This document shows, one piece after another, positions 14,386 through 14,630 of a stretch of 14,630 bases of DNA. This DNA is from Pseudomonadota bacterium. GTDB taxonomy: Bacteria; Pseudomonadota; Gammaproteobacteria; Xanthomonadales; Rhodanobacteraceae. The notes under the pieces are model-generated. The model was not told the DNA's origin. It saw only the letters and a list, made by a program, of their open reading frames with translations, and ran no database searches. The stretch spans positions 1 through 14,630 of the forward strand of contig JAJXTX010000038.1 in assembly GCA_021783385.1 (NCBI GenBank), read 5' to 3'. Position 1 is the stretch's first letter; each line of letters starts with the position of its first letter. The position numbers and the translations under genes are program-made.

Positions 14386-14630
14386 TCAGGCCAGTTGGCC
14401 GTGGCAGTGCTTGTACTTCTTGCCGGAGCCGCACGGGCACAGCTCGTTGCGGCCGACCTTGGGCGCGTCGCTCGGCACCGATCGCTGCTGTGCGGCACCG
14501 GCCATCGCCGCCGGCGGGGCGCTGCCGAAGGCGTCCACCGGCGCACCGCCGCCGGTGGCCAGCATCTGCTTCTGCAGGCGCTCGGCCATGCGCATCTGCT
14601 CGGCCTCCATCGCGGCGACTTCCTCCTCGC
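14386..14630 (-). CDS. secA: Preprotein translocase ATPase SecA, C-terminal end (partial)
   Basis: C-terminal 80 residues of the motor ATPase that drives proteins through SecYEG; the gene enters from the right edge. The segment begins in a charged helix ([21 protein letters not shown]), passes a flexible alanine/proline-rich linker and ends in the zinc-binding SEC-C motif [14 protein letters not shown], preceded by KVGRNEL, closely resembling the SecA end of other gammaproteobacteria. The zinc ligands C-x-C-x8-C-H are intact; this tail binds SecB and phospholipids. Other proteins also carry SEC-C tails, but the preceding acidic/methionine-rich helix favours SecA. Confidence 0.9.
   Translation of the reverse strand, partial: EEEVAAMEAEQMRMAERLQKQMLATGGGAPVDAFGSAPPAAMAGAAQQRSVPSDAPKVGRNELCPCGSGKKYKHCHGQLA

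Noticed and set aside
1..14630. CRISPR arrays, tRNA/rRNA genes, insertion sequences or phage genes
   Set aside because: No regularly spaced repeats, cloverleaf-like segments, transposase/integrase motifs or phage proteins were seen on either strand.

Overview
The window is GC-rich DNA from a Gram-negative bacterium, most likely a gammaproteobacterium (Xanthomonadales-like is my guess from the ApaH and SecA tails and the GC bias; this is an inference, not a measurement). Two housekeeping genes are cut by the edges: the last part of apaH (plus strand, left) and the last part of secA with its zinc-binding tail (minus strand, right). All complete genes between them are on the minus strand, so the biological order runs from high to low coordinates. 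No RNA gene, CRISPR array, insertion sequence or transposase was seen.

Right block (about 14132 to 12504): an outer-membrane porin followed 3 bases later by a small PstS-like periplasmic binding protein. No pstCAB transporter genes are in the window, so this is an orphan pair.

Central block (about 12293 to 3585): seven genes packed as one operon. Most junctions overlap by 1 to 4 bases, one overlaps by 16 and one has a 5-base gap. In order they encode a MurG-like (COG4671-type) glycosyltransferase, two GT4-type glycosyltransferases, an MsbA-like ABC exporter with fused membrane and ATPase domains, a signal-peptide-bearing outer-membrane beta-barrel protein, a histidine-phosphatase-superfamily enzyme and a UDP-glucose 6-dehydrogenase. 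Together they could make UDP-glucuronate, assemble a short glycan or glycolipid and move it across the envelope. I do not recognise this set as a characterised pathway.

Left block (about 3376 to 241): a membrane sensor histidine kinase with a periplasmic Cache-like domain, and its partner, an NtrC-family sigma-54 activator with an intact GAFTGA motif. Just before the first glycosyltransferase there is a strong sigma-54 (-24/-12) promoter match, TTGGCACG-N4-TCGCT at 12347-12331. An AT-rich stretch and an inverted repeat that could be the activator's enhancer lie upstream. The main hypothesis is therefore a self-contained circuit: kinase and sigma-54 activator at one end switching on an undescribed envelope-glycan operon through the promoter at the other end. 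The promoter also indicates that the first gene starts at 12293 rather than at the more upstream ATG at 12329.
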